The notes below the pieces were generated by a model. That model saw nothing but the letters and a program-made list of their open reading frames with translations, did not search any database and was not told where the DNA came from. Positions 45,260 through 53,624 of a stretch of 64,000 nt of DNA are shown in pieces (positions within the stretch are counted from its first letter, which is position 1; each line of letters starts with the position of its first letter). This stretch comes from Bacillus sp. ISL-55. Lineage in GTDB: Bacteria > Bacillota > Bacilli > Bacillales > Cytobacillaceae. The stretch covers positions 113,734 to 177,733 of the forward strand of contig NZ_JAGGQU010000009.1 in assembly GCF_018613155.1 (NCBI RefSeq). Direction: 5' to 3'. Position numbers and translations under genes: made by a program.

Positions 45260-45283
45260 AAAAGCGCAAGCACTGCTTGGACA
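45260..45283. repeat. minimal remnant of the mosaic repeat
   Basis: AAAAGCGCAAGC joins directly to GCTTGGACA, that is, the left and right ends of the mosaic repeat with the middle lost. Confidence 0.5.
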
Positions 45284-45285
45284 CT

Positions 45286-45313
45286 AAATAGACCGCAGAT
45301 ATGCGGTCTATTT
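45286..45313 (-). terminator. terminator of the DEAD-box gene
   Basis: AAATAGACCGCA (45286-45297) pairs with TGCGGTCTATTT (45302-45313), and pairing extends outward through CACTAA/TTAGTG. Confidence 0.8.
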
Positions 45314-45322
45314 TAGTGTGCG

Positions 45323-46903
45323 CTACCTGCCCCTGCGGTTTCTTGAACCGCTGCTTTTTGTTGTTCGGCCTCCAGGTGAGCTGGAGTTGCGTCTCTCTCT
45401 TCCAGCTCTTTCCTGATTAGGTTTTTCTGAAGTAATCCTTCTGGTTCTTTCGTCACGTGCACCGGTTGAAGGGTTTGACATTCTTCCACCACCTGAACGA
45501 GGGGAAGTTGATAGCTGTCCTTCAGAATAGCTTCTTCGTCCACGCTTTGATGATGGCTGTTCTCTATCTCTGTGGTCCGGGCCATCGTAACGTGCTTCAC
45601 GTCGATCTTCTGTCCGTCTCCGAGAAACTGGTTCTTTTCCTATCTTTTCGCCCCTGTGGTCTCTTTCGGGTTTGCTATCGTCTCGTCTTCTGGATCTGGT
45701 ATTCTTTCCTTTATAATCACCGGATCTCTGCTTGTTTTTATTACTGGCATTATATTCACCGGTTTGGGATTCACCTTTTTTGGCATTGCCCATGTTTTTC
45801 TTTTCGATTCTTATATTGAGCTCTGTTTCAATCTGATCCAACATTGGTCTATCTTTTGGCGAATAAAACGTTACTGCTAACCCCTCACTTCCTGCCCTGC
45901 CCGTTCGGCCGATTCGATGGATGTAGCTTTCTGTATCAAGAGGGATGTCATAATTAAAAACATGTGTGACACCTTCAACATCAAGCCCCCTTGCCGCAAC
46001 ATCAGTAGCAATCAGATATTGAATTTTTGCATCACGGAACTTTTTCATGACCTGTTCCCTTTTTGCCTGCGAAAGATCACCATGAAGTTCATCACAATTA
46101 ATATTATTTGCTTTCAAAGCATCATTCAACTTACTTACTCTTCTTTTCGTCCTGCAAAAAATCACACCTAAAAATGGCTGATACAGTCTAAGTGATTCAA
46201 TTAAATCATTCTGTTTTGCCCTGTCTGTTGTGCTAATGGCAATTTGCTCAATGTTTTTCAGCGGAGACTGAGTTTTCTCAACCTGGATGTATTCAGGCTT
46301 GTACATATGTTGTTTAGCCAACCTTTTGATTTCGTCCGGCATTGTCGCAGAAAAGAGTAAGGTTTGCCTTGTTTTTGGTGTCTGCTTGATTATTTCTTCA
46401 ACCTCGTTCAAGAAACCGATATGAAGCATTTGATCTGCTTCATCAAGTACAAGAAAAGCTGCTTTGGAAAAATCAACTGTTTCCCTGCGGATATGGTCAA
46501 GCAATCTTCCGGGAGTTCCGATGACAATATGGATATTTTTCTTAAGCTTTTTAAGCTGTGATTCGACATCCTGCCCTCCATATACAGCAAGAACATTTAT
46601 TCCATCTTTCCCCTCAAGCAGCTTATTAACTTCATGGGTAATCTGCAACGCAAGTTCTCTTGTAGGTGTAACGATTAATGCCTGTATATGTGATTTTTCA
46701 ATATCAATTTTCTCCAGGATCGGCAGCACGAAAGCAAAGGTTTTCCCTGTACCCGTCTGTGATTGTGCAATGACATCCTTGCCATTGAGCAATAACGGTA
46801 TTGCTTTCGTCTGAATTGGTGTAGGCTCGGTAATTCCCTGTTGGTTTAGTGTTTCTGCAAGCTGTTCTGAAATACCTAAAGATCTAAAGTGATTCAAATT
46901 CAA
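45323..46903 (-). CDS. DEAD-box ATP-dependent RNA helicase
   Basis: A 526-residue CshA-class helicase. The Q motif is near residue 20-30, motif I SQTGTGKT near 48-55, Ia PTRELA, II DEAD in VLDEADQM near 153, III SAT and [12 protein letters not shown] near 330. After about residue 370 comes a 150-residue tail very rich in Arg, Gly, Ser and Asp, suited to RNA or ribosome binding and cold-adapted RNA remodelling. The TTG start at 46903 follows GCAGGGA. It is monocistronic. Confidence 0.92.
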   Translation of the reverse strand: MNLNHFRSLGISEQLAETLNQQGITEPTPIQTKAIPLLLNGKDVIAQSQTGTGKTFAFVLPILEKIDIEKSHIQALIVTPTRELALQITHEVNKLLEGKDGINVLAVYGGQDVESQLKKLKKNIHIVIGTPGRLLDHIRRETVDFSKAAFLVLDEADQMLHIGFLNEVEEIIKQTPKTRQTLLFSATMPDEIKRLAKQHMYKPEYIQVEKTQSPLKNIEQIAISTTDRAKQNDLIESLRLYQPFLGVIFCRTKRRVSKLNDALKANNINCDELHGDLSQAKREQVMKKFRDAKIQYLIATDVAARGLDVEGVTHVFNYDIPLDTESYIHRIGRTGRAGSEGLAVTFYSPKDRPMLDQIETELNIRIEKKNMGNAKKGESQTGEYNASNKNKQRSGDYKGKNTRSRRRDDSKPERDHRGEKIGKEPVSRRRTEDRREARYDGPDHRDREQPSSKRGRRSYSEGQLSTSPRSGGGRMSNPSTGARDERTRRITSEKPNQERAGRERRNSSSPGGRTTKSSGSRNRRGR

Positions 46904-47236
46904 TCCCTGCTTTCTATAATAGGCTGGATTATACCAACCATCCTTCTAATTATTGCTTTTTAAGCAAGAAAATATCAAGTGCAATTATTAATTCATATAG
47001 TTAATTATGACCTCGGAAAAATCCAGATAGTCATTCTTTCCATGAGATTCATTGCATCGGTAATGAGCTTGGCTTTTCTATAGAAATTCATCATTTGAAA
47101 ATTAATTTCCAGAAAATTATTGTAGCTTGTCCTTTTTAGGGTCAGGCTCTTTCTGTTTGGGTAAAATAATAATATGTGGATTTTCATATTTGGCTGTGGT
47201 ACGATTTATTAATTGAAGAATAGGAAGTGATTATAA
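46904..47236. other. divergent intergenic region without a visible gene
   Basis: These 333 AT-rich bases separate the helicase (minus) and the GIY-YIG-like gene (plus). A 60-residue minus frame exists but lacks a ribosome site and sensible composition. No strong hairpin or repeat was seen. Confidence 0.5.
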
Positions 47237-47611
47237 GTGATTAAGATTGAACTGCCAGCACCAGACGTAGTCATTACACGAAGCAAACAATTAGGAGAAA
47301 AGGTTGAAGCGGTTATCAGCAGTGAATATGGTTTTACGGATTACCATCGGATTCCAAGGGATAAAGGCGGAATCATCATGTTTTTCGACGCAGACGATGA
47401 ATTGATGTTTGTGGGGAAAGCGCGTAAGCTTAGACCTCGCGTAAAAAAACATTTCGAGGATAATGTTTCCCCTATTAAGAACCATCGTCATGAAGTCAAC
47501 AAGATAGCTGTCATTACCGTGGTAGATCCTATCGACAGAGAAATCTATGAAACCTATGCAATCAACGTACTTAAAGCCAAGTACAATATTGATAAGGTAT
47601 TTTATAAATAA
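47237..47611 (+). CDS. stand-alone GIY-YIG domain protein (UvrC-N-like)
   Basis: The 124-residue protein resembles the N-terminal nuclease domain of UvrC: GIIMFFDADDEL, then FVGKARKLRPRVKKHF near residues 57-72, and the catalytic Glu in REIYETYAINVLKAKYN near 105-121. The two signature tyrosines are replaced (GIY to GII, YVG to FVG), so nuclease activity may be weak. The GTG start at 47237 follows AGGAAGTG. It shares a terminator with desR. Confidence 0.75.
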   Translation: MIKIELPAPDVVITRSKQLGEKVEAVISSEYGFTDYHRIPRDKGGIIMFFDADDELMFVGKARKLRPRVKKHFEDNVSPIKNHRHEVNKIAVITVVDPIDREIYETYAINVLKAKYNIDKVFYK

Positions 47612-47636
47612 AAGAGCCTGAATTCCAGGCTCTTTT
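47610..47636. terminator. bidirectional terminator
   Basis: AAAAGAGCCTG (47610-47620) pairs with CAGGCTCTTTT (47626-47636). T-runs lie on both strands. Confidence 0.85.
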
Positions 47637-47638
47637 AT

Positions 47639-48238
47639 TTACTTAAACCACCCTTTTTCCTTTGATTGGGTGATTGCTTCAATTCTGTTGGTTACTTGAA
47701 GCTTATCTAAGATCGTTGAGATATAATTTCTTACTGTGCCTGTCGTTAAACTTAGCTGTCCCGCGATTTCCTTTGTATTTTTCCCATCTGCCACCAGCTC
47801 AAGCACTTCCATTTCACGTTCAGTCAGCGGATTTTCTTCGCTGTATACATCGTCCATGAGTTCTGGTGCGTATACGCGTCTCCCGCTCATTACACTGCGA
47901 ATCGAGCTCGCAAGCTCCTCAGATGGGCTATCCTTTAGCAGATACCCACTCACACCAGCTTTCAGCGCACGCTGAAAATATCCTGAACGCGCAAACGTTG
48001 TAAGAATAATAACCTTGCATCCCAGCCCTTTCAATTCTTCAGCCGCTTCCAGTCCTGTTTTTCCAGGCATTTCAATATCCATCACACAGATATCCGGTTT
48101 TAGCTCCTTAGCAAGCGCGACAGCTTCCTCTCCATTGCTTGCCTTTCCCACGACTTCCATATCATCCTCAAGACTCAGCAGAGAGCCTAATGCCCCCAAC
48201 AGCATACGCTGGTCCTCTGCAATCACAATGCGAATCAT
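47639..48238 (-). CDS. desR: response regulator DesR
   Basis: A 199-residue NarL/LuxR-family regulator. The receiver domain has acidic EDQ at residues 8-10, phospho-acceptor Asp in CVMDIEMPG near 54 and Lys near 103. A LuxR-type HTH (LTEREMEVLELVADGKNTKEI, residues about 137-157, split as LTEREMEVLEL and GKNTKEI) follows. It overlaps desK by 4 bases, downstream of a des gene as in B. subtilis. Phosphorylated DesR activates des on cooling. Confidence 0.92.
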   Translation of the reverse strand: MIRIVIAEDQRMLLGALGSLLSLEDDMEVVGKASNGEEAVALAKELKPDICVMDIEMPGKTGLEAAEELKGLGCKVIILTTFARSGYFQRALKAGVSGYLLKDSPSEELASSIRSVMSGRRVYAPELMDDVYSEENPLTEREMEVLELVADGKNTKEIAGQLSLTTGTVRNYISTILDKLQVTNRIEAITQSKEKGWFK

Positions 48239-49374
48239 ATCAGGTCCTCCCCGCCCGTTTGTTTTAATACTTTAGGAATCTTAATCAACAGCGTCGTACC
48301 GTCCTTAGAAAATATATCGAGGGTGCCATTCACGAACTCGAGACGTTCTCTCATGCCATGAAGTCCACTGCCTTTATACAGGTCCTCATCTGTTATATCC
48401 CCGACCCCATTATCGCTTACTTCCGCAACTAGCTCCTTCTCTGTTTGCTTTATGGAGATGCTGCAGGTTGATGCCTTACTATGCTTTACTACGTTCGTAA
48501 CTGCCTCTTTTAAACACATGCTAAGGATATTCTCTGACAACAAGGACACGTTGTTGAGATTAAATTCCTCTTCATCACCGATAAACTTGATCTCAGCAGC
48601 TTTTAACATTTGGCTGACATGTATCAGTTCGTCGCGGACCCGGATCCCTCTCATTTCGGCAACCATTTTTCTTACTTCATTCAGTGCGGTTCTCGCCGTT
48701 TGCTGGACATCCTTCAATTCTTCTTTTGCCAGTTCTGGATCTTTATTGATTAATTTCCGTGCTAAGTCACTTTTGAGCCCGATCAGGGATAGTTTTTGAC
48801 CGAGAGTATCATGTAGATCACGGGCAATCCTCTGTCGTTCCTCTATTTTAACAAGATCTGAAATCCGCTTGTTCGCATCCTCAAGCTTCTCTTCCAGTTC
48901 TCCTCTTTCATTTCTGTTATGGATACTAAACGGAAGCAGGATGACACCGATCCATACAATCACAATGATTGGCAGCTGTTTGATGAAAAAATCTTCCTTC
49001 AGGACAATTTCAAAGTTAATGACGATAGATGTCCCTATTAGATGGATGAAATAAAGAACAAGGAATGGAAGCCGGTCTTTGATATTTCCAATAAAATATG
49101 CAATAAAAAACGCGAAATATATGTAACTGAAAAGACTTGTCGATGCTATGGAAATTCCGATCAATATACAAGTCCATAGATATACTGTCCAGCCTTTTGA
49201 GACAAAGGCCACCCAGTATACGAGAAAGAACAATAGGGTCAGGATGATGCCGACCACTTTGCTGATTGTTGTTGGCATCTGCCATATGAAGTAAAAAGGC
49301 AATATAGCAAGGATTGTCCAAATGTATGGTGAAATGCCGGTACTTCTAAGCGAATTGAGAAAATTTTTAATCAT
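48235..49374 (-). CDS. desK: thermosensor histidine kinase DesK
   Basis: The 379-residue kinase has about four or five N-terminal helices (residues 10-145), a linker coiled coil, the HisKA_3 phospho-acceptor His in ARDLHDTLGQKL near 190, and a HATPase domain with NVVKHSKAS near 290 and the G box DNGVGD. It senses membrane thickness and controls DesR. The frame extends to 49398, but AGAGGTTCTGAT before ATG 49374 fixes the start. Confidence 0.92.
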   Translation of the reverse strand: MIKNFLNSLRSTGISPYIWTILAILPFYFIWQMPTTISKVVGIILTLLFFLVYWVAFVSKGWTVYLWTCILIGISIASTSLFSYIYFAFFIAYFIGNIKDRLPFLVLYFIHLIGTSIVINFEIVLKEDFFIKQLPIIVIVWIGVILLPFSIHNRNERGELEEKLEDANKRISDLVKIEERQRIARDLHDTLGQKLSLIGLKSDLARKLINKDPELAKEELKDVQQTARTALNEVRKMVAEMRGIRVRDELIHVSQMLKAAEIKFIGDEEEFNLNNVSLLSENILSMCLKEAVTNVVKHSKASTCSISIKQTEKELVAEVSDNGVGDITDEDLYKGSGLHGMRERLEFVNGTLDIFSKDGTTLLIKIPKVLKQTGGEDLI

Positions 49375-49448
49375 ATCAGAACCTCTGCTTTTAAACATTT
49401 ATACGTTTATTTTACCATATGAAAAATTTGTCAGCTCATAAAAAATCA

Positions 49449-49490
49449 CTCCCCTTATTCCAGAAGTAGTGCATCCAGGAATAAGGGGAG
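49449..49490 (-). terminator. terminator of des
   Basis: A perfect 13-bp stem, CTCCCCTTATTCC (49449-49461) with GGAATAAGGGGAG (49478-49490), followed on the minus strand by TGATTTTTT. Some read-through would supply desKR. Confidence 0.85.
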
Positions 49491-49496
49491 CTGAGA

Positions 49497-50531
49497 TTAA
49501 AGTTCAGGCTTCGTCTGAGCCGTCATTTTACTGTTTTGCTTATATGCTTTCATTTCCTTAAAGCTGATAAACTGCTTATTCCGTTCATCCCACAAACGGA
49601 ACTTCAGGGATGTTAAGCTTGTAGAAAGTGTTATTGTCGGCACATTTTGCAAAGGCTTTGTGTTTTTGTGGACCTCTTCAAGCTTATAATTTGGAACCCT
49701 TGGGCTTAAATGATGAACATGGTGATAGCCGATGTTGCCAGTAATCCACTGTAGCACTTTAGGCAGCTGATAAAAAGAACTTCCTTCCACCGCAGCTCTT
49801 ACGTATTCCCAATCCTTATCAGCTTCGAAATAAGAATCTTCGAATGTATGCTGTACATAAAATAGCCAAATGCCGAACATTCCTGCAATGAAGAAGATTG
49901 GACCTTCAACCATTATGAATGCCTTCCAGCCAATTGCCCAAATCATAAGACCAGCAATTCCGAAAATCAACACATTCGTTAAATAAGTGTTCAGGCGCTC
50001 CTTCATCCTTGCACCTTTCCGGTTAAAACGGTTTGTGATCAAAACGATATAAATCGGTCCCAGAACAAACATCACCAACGGATTGCGGTACATTCTATAT
50101 GCAAGCTTCTTCCACATTGGAGCATCCATATATTCGTCAACTGTCAATACCCAGATGTCGCCTGTCCCGCGCTTGTCCAAGTTGCTGCTCGTTGCGTGAT
50201 GAACAGAATGTTCATGTCCCCATTGGCTATACGGGAACAATGTCAAAACTCCCGTCAGTGTACCAATCACTTTGTTTGCTGTACGATTTTTAAAGAATGA
50301 ATGATGCGTACAGTCATGGAAGATAATGAAGATCCTGATCATGAAACCAGCTGCAAGAACAGCGATTCCAAGAGTCAACAAATAGGAAATCTCAAGGCTT
50401 TTGTAGGCCAGAAACCATAAAACCAAAAATGGAATGACCGTATTGATTATTTGTATGATACTATCTTTAATGTTAGAGCTTTCATAAGGGGCGACCTGTT
50501 TTCTAAGTTCTTTTGCGTTGTGAGTTGCCAT
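49497..50531 (-). CDS. des: acyl-lipid desaturase Des
   Basis: A 344-residue membrane desaturase with the three iron-binding histidine boxes HDCTHH (near residue 70), HSVHH (near 107) and HHVHH (near 275), set among four to six helices. It introduces a cis double bond (delta-5 in B. subtilis) into membrane phospholipid acyl chains after cold shock. The frame extends to 50618, but GAAAGGGGAATT before ATG 50531 marks the start. desK and desR follow. Confidence 0.93.
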   Translation of the reverse strand: MATHNAKELRKQVAPYESSNIKDSIIQIINTVIPFLVLWFLAYKSLEISYLLTLGIAVLAAGFMIRIFIIFHDCTHHSFFKNRTANKVIGTLTGVLTLFPYSQWGHEHSVHHATSSNLDKRGTGDIWVLTVDEYMDAPMWKKLAYRMYRNPLVMFVLGPIYIVLITNRFNRKGARMKERLNTYLTNVLIFGIAGLMIWAIGWKAFIMVEGPIFFIAGMFGIWLFYVQHTFEDSYFEADKDWEYVRAAVEGSSFYQLPKVLQWITGNIGYHHVHHLSPRVPNYKLEEVHKNTKPLQNVPTITLSTSLTSLKFRLWDERNKQFISFKEMKAYKQNSKMTAQTKPEL

Positions 50532-50571
50532 CTTGATATTAATTCCCCTTTCGGATTTGTTAGTTAACCAA

Positions 50572-50637
50572 ATTATAAACAAGGGAAATGATTCTGTGCA
50601 GTAGCAGGTGTCATGCATGACACATGATAAATGTCAT
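50572..50637 (-). promoter_or_regulatory. des promoter with DesR-type operator
   Basis: A TATAAT -10 (minus strand, 50572-50577) lacks a good -35. Upstream is the perfect palindrome GTGTCATGCATGACAC (50608-50623) and a second, imperfect dyad ending in ATGTCAT (50624-50637), about -43 to -72 from the likely start point. In B. subtilis DesR binds two sites across nearly the same interval. Confidence 0.7.
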
Positions 50638-50846
50638 GTTTCGTTAGAATCCTTCCTTAAAACCTTGTTATATCAAGGTTCTTTCATTGGTACCAGGTAA
50701 TAATATTTGTTGATATTTTTTTAAAAAGGGCTAAATTAGTAATACCATTGCTAAAAATTCGAAACCTCCTTTATCTGCTGAAACTTATTTTTCATCTGAA
50801 AAATTACCCGACTTATCCAATATCAAACACAAAATTAGAGTTCACA

Positions 50847-51137
50847 CTAAATATTTTTGCTGTTTGGCATAAAATCCTTTGTCTTTTCTGTTCTGATTGA
50901 ATATTCATCCAGCCACTCAAAATATATGCCTTCATTACAAGACTTCCCTAAGATCTCTTGTGCAACGGGAGGATAGGGATTACTCCTTATATGAAGTGTC
51001 AGTTTATTTAGCACCTTGCTGTAATCCATTGACTCACATTTGGTCATCCACATAAGAATCGTTTCACTCTTCAATGTTACAAGCGGATAAACTTTTTCAA
51101 TAAGATTGAGGACTTTGAGCGCTTCTATCTTCGTCAT
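50847..51137 (-). CDS. phage G39P-like helicase-loader/inhibitor domain protein
   Basis: A 96-residue protein whose first 65 residues (TKIEALKVLNLIEKVYP, then DYSKVLNKLTLHIRSNPYPP, VAQEIL) follow the N-terminal helical domain of G39P, the SPP1 helicase loader and inhibitor, and its phage relatives. AAGGAG is too close to the first ATG, so ATG 51137 is chosen. There is no phage gene around it, so it is a stray or domesticated gene. Resemblance was judged by eye. Confidence 0.55.
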   Translation of the reverse strand: MTKIEALKVLNLIEKVYPLVTLKSETILMWMTKCESMDYSKVLNKLTLHIRSNPYPPVAQEILGKSCNEGIYFEWLDEYSIRTEKTKDFMPNSKNI

Positions 51138-51273
51138 ATGCATGCTCCTTTTCTTGGAAAATCCACAGTATTAGATTTTTTCCATGAATGCTAGAAAGAT
51201 ACATATGTTTATGTTCAAAATAATTTTTTAACTGTAATATAGTAAAAAAGACAGTTAAGAAGGTGAAACAATA

Positions 51274-52104
51274 TTGAAAACAGCCATTGTAACTGGCTCC
51301 TCAGGCGGATTTGGTGAATTGATCGCCATCGAGTTGGCAAAATCAGGTTTTCAGGTGATCGCAACAATGCGAAACCTCAATAAAAAAGAAAACTTGCTGC
51401 AACTAGCAGCCGCTGAAAATGTGACAGATAAGATTACTGTTTTTCCATTGGATGTTACGATGCAAGAATCAATCGAGAAATTTAAAGTGTTTGTGCAATC
51501 CCTTGTTTCTGTAAATGTGCTCGTCAACAATGCGGGATATGCTCAGGGTGGGTTTTCTGAGGAATTGACAGTGGATGAATATCGAAGTCAATTTGAAACG
51601 AACTTCTTTGGCGTTATCGCTGTCACGCAGGCTGTCCTCCCTGCCATGCGCAGGCAGGGGTCGGGTAAAATCATCAATATGAGCAGCATCAGCGGCAGAT
51701 TTGGATTCCCCGGATTGTCTCCCTACGTTTCTTCTAAACATGCCCTTGAAGGATACAGCGAAAGTTTAAGGCTAGAGTTAAAACCTTTTGGAATAGATGT
51801 AGTCCTTATCGAACCGGGTTCTTACAAAACAAACATCTGGCAAAGCATCGAAAACGTATCACTGCCAAATGATTCACCATATGAATTGCTGAAGGATTCG
51901 ATAATGGAAACATTAACAGCCGGGCAAGATTCTTACGGAGATCCACTCGACGTTGCCAGGCTAGCAGCGTCAATTGCTTCAAATGAAAGCACACCAAAAC
52001 TGAGGTACCCTATTGGAAAAGGAGTCAAGACCATGCTTCAATTAAAGAACTATCTCCCCTGGAAAACAATCGAAAGAATCGTATTGAAAAAACTAAAGTT
52101 ATAA
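51274..52104 (+). CDS. short-chain dehydrogenase/reductase
   Basis: A 276-residue SDR of the oxidoreductase type with a longer C-terminus. TGSSGGFG lies at residues 7-14, NNAG near 88, the Ser in MSSISG near 137 and YVSSK near 150. A hydrophobic or basic C-terminal tail from LQLKNYLPWK may sit on the membrane. The TTG start at 51274 follows AAGGTGAAACAATA. It is followed by a long repeat array. Confidence 0.85.
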   Translation: MKTAIVTGSSGGFGELIAIELAKSGFQVIATMRNLNKKENLLQLAAAENVTDKITVFPLDVTMQESIEKFKVFVQSLVSVNVLVNNAGYAQGGFSEELTVDEYRSQFETNFFGVIAVTQAVLPAMRRQGSGKIINMSSISGRFGFPGLSPYVSSKHALEGYSESLRLELKPFGIDVVLIEPGSYKTNIWQSIENVSLPNDSPYELLKDSIMETLTAGQDSYGDPLDVARLAASIASNESTPKLRYPIGKGVKTMLQLKNYLPWKTIERIVLKKLKL

Positions 52105-52184
52105 TGTGCCAACCGAAAAAAATCATATTTTGACTGGGTCTGCTCTGTATAAAGAGTTCTTAGGATCCGATATACAAATTCATC

Positions 52185-52503
52185 TTAATTGTATCCTTAT
52201 ATGATTTGGTAACCCTGCATAAGGGTATGATTCAAGCTTAATTGTACCCTAATATGTTCCGGTAACCCTGCATAAGGGTATGATTCAAGCTTAATTGTAC
52301 CCTTATTTGGACCAAGAACCCTGCATAAGGGTACGATTCTACCTTAATTGTACCCTTATATGGACCAAAAACCCTGCATAAGGGTACGATTCTACCTTAA
52401 TTGTACCCTTATATGGACCAGGAACCCTTTATAAGGGTACGATTCTACCTTTAATTGCACCCTTATATGGACCAAAAACCCTGCATAAGGGTACGATTCT
52501 GCC
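52185..52503. repeat. 53-bp tandem repeat, about six copies
   Basis: Unit starts (ACCCTGCATAAGGGTA-like) lie at 52212, 52265, 52318, 52371, 52424 and 52478, with a partial unit before. Each unit has ATAAGGGTAC and GTACCCTTAT arms, a 10-bp stem in the best copies. It makes up most of the 593-base gap between the SDR gene and the permease pair. The rest (52105-52184, 52504-52697) shows no gene. Confidence 0.92.
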
Positions 52504-52697
52504 CTCGAAGCCCCTACACAAATTTAAATTTTTCTTTCCCCACTCCGCTCTTTTCTTTTGAAAAGAGTTTTTTATTTTGCCGTTTTCATTCCCAGACTGA
52601 GGGGATTGTGCAACCAACAATTTAAAAAAATCGTCTTACAAAAAAAGGTTTTTTTACCACAAGAGAGAAATTTAATAGGTCTGAAGGGAGAATAGTC

Positions 52698-53624
52698 ATG
52701 AATAATGGTTTATGGATATTTAAAATTATATTGGTGAAGGCACTTTACATCCTAGCCTTGATAGGAGCTTTCTTGCTCGGAATAAGCTTTCTGCTTTCTT
52801 TCACTGCTCTATTTAATTTTGATAGAAAGCCAGGTGAACATTTAGCGATATCTTTTCATGGGTTTCAGCTGCAGATGGAAACAATTTTTGCTCAATTAAC
52901 TGAATTCAGTTTTAAAAGTATTTTTGAATTTGTCAAAGAACCGAATGCTTTGGATAGTTTTATAGCTTCCTATAAAGTTCTAGGCATTTCACTAGTGGCA
53001 ATCATTATGCTGGGAAGCATGATTGGATTCCTGGTAATCTTGTTACCAATTAAATTAAGGAGAAGTTTTCATCAATTTCTGGATTATTTTGAAGGACTTC
53101 CTGACCTTTTGTTCATTTTCATCATTAATATGCTTAACATCTACCTGTTGCAGGAATTTAACTTTAAAATTTTTCCAATGTATGGATTTGGTTCTTCACA
53201 GCCTGTCGCTTTCCCTGTCATCGTTATCTCTTTTTTGCCTGCAGTCCTTTTTGGCTTATATTTAATCAAATGTATGGAAGACGAAGAACAGGCTCAATAC
53301 GTCCAGTTAGGATATTCTAAAGGCTTATCCAAGTCTTATTTATATGCTGTTTACATGCTGCGGAATGTACTGCCTGTTTTATCGCTTAAATTCCGGGTCA
53401 CCCTTTATATGATGCTTTCCAATTTGATCCTGGTCGAACATATGTATCATTACAATATTGCACTATCAAACCAAATCTTTGAACAGGTCTTCAGAGGACA
53501 ACATGTATTGCCGCTAATCTATGGAATTGGAATTTTAATTTTCCCGGTAATTATCCTTGAGTACGTTATCAAACTAATCGTTAAAGTGACTGTGATCAGG
53601 AAAAGAGGAGAATTCCAGTTATGA
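52698..53624 (+). CDS. ABC transporter permease, DppB-like
   Basis: A 308-residue membrane protein with about six helices. The region LIKCMEDEEQAQYVQLGYSKGLSKSYL (parts near residues 190-215) stands where dipeptide permeases carry the EAA loop, and RNVLPVLSLKFRV follows as in DppB. The family resemblance is distant. AAGGGAGAATAGTC precedes ATG 52698. It overlaps the next permease by 4 bases, but no ATPase or binding-protein gene accompanies the pair. Confidence 0.72.
   Translation: MNNGLWIFKIILVKALYILALIGAFLLGISFLLSFTALFNFDRKPGEHLAISFHGFQLQMETIFAQLTEFSFKSIFEFVKEPNALDSFIASYKVLGISLVAIIMLGSMIGFLVILLPIKLRRSFHQFLDYFEGLPDLLFIFIINMLNIYLLQEFNFKIFPMYGFGSSQPVAFPVIVISFLPAVLFGLYLIKCMEDEEQAQYVQLGYSKGLSKSYLYAVYMLRNVLPVLSLKFRVTLYMMLSNLILVEHMYHYNIALSNQIFEQVFRGQHVLPLIYGIGILIFPVIILEYVIKLIVKVTVIRKRGEFQL

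Noticed and set aside
45313-45600. 95-residue frame at the 3' end of the helicase gene
   Set aside because: It is a shadow of the Arg/Gly-rich helicase tail in another frame.
47005-47187. 60-residue minus-strand frame in the helicase upstream region
   Set aside because: No ribosome site and an implausible Ile/Asn/Phe/Lys-rich product typical of AT-rich noncoding DNA.
52185-52503. Possible CRISPR array from regular repeats
   Set aside because: The whole 53-bp unit repeats without variable spacers and no cas genes are near, so it is a tandem repeat.
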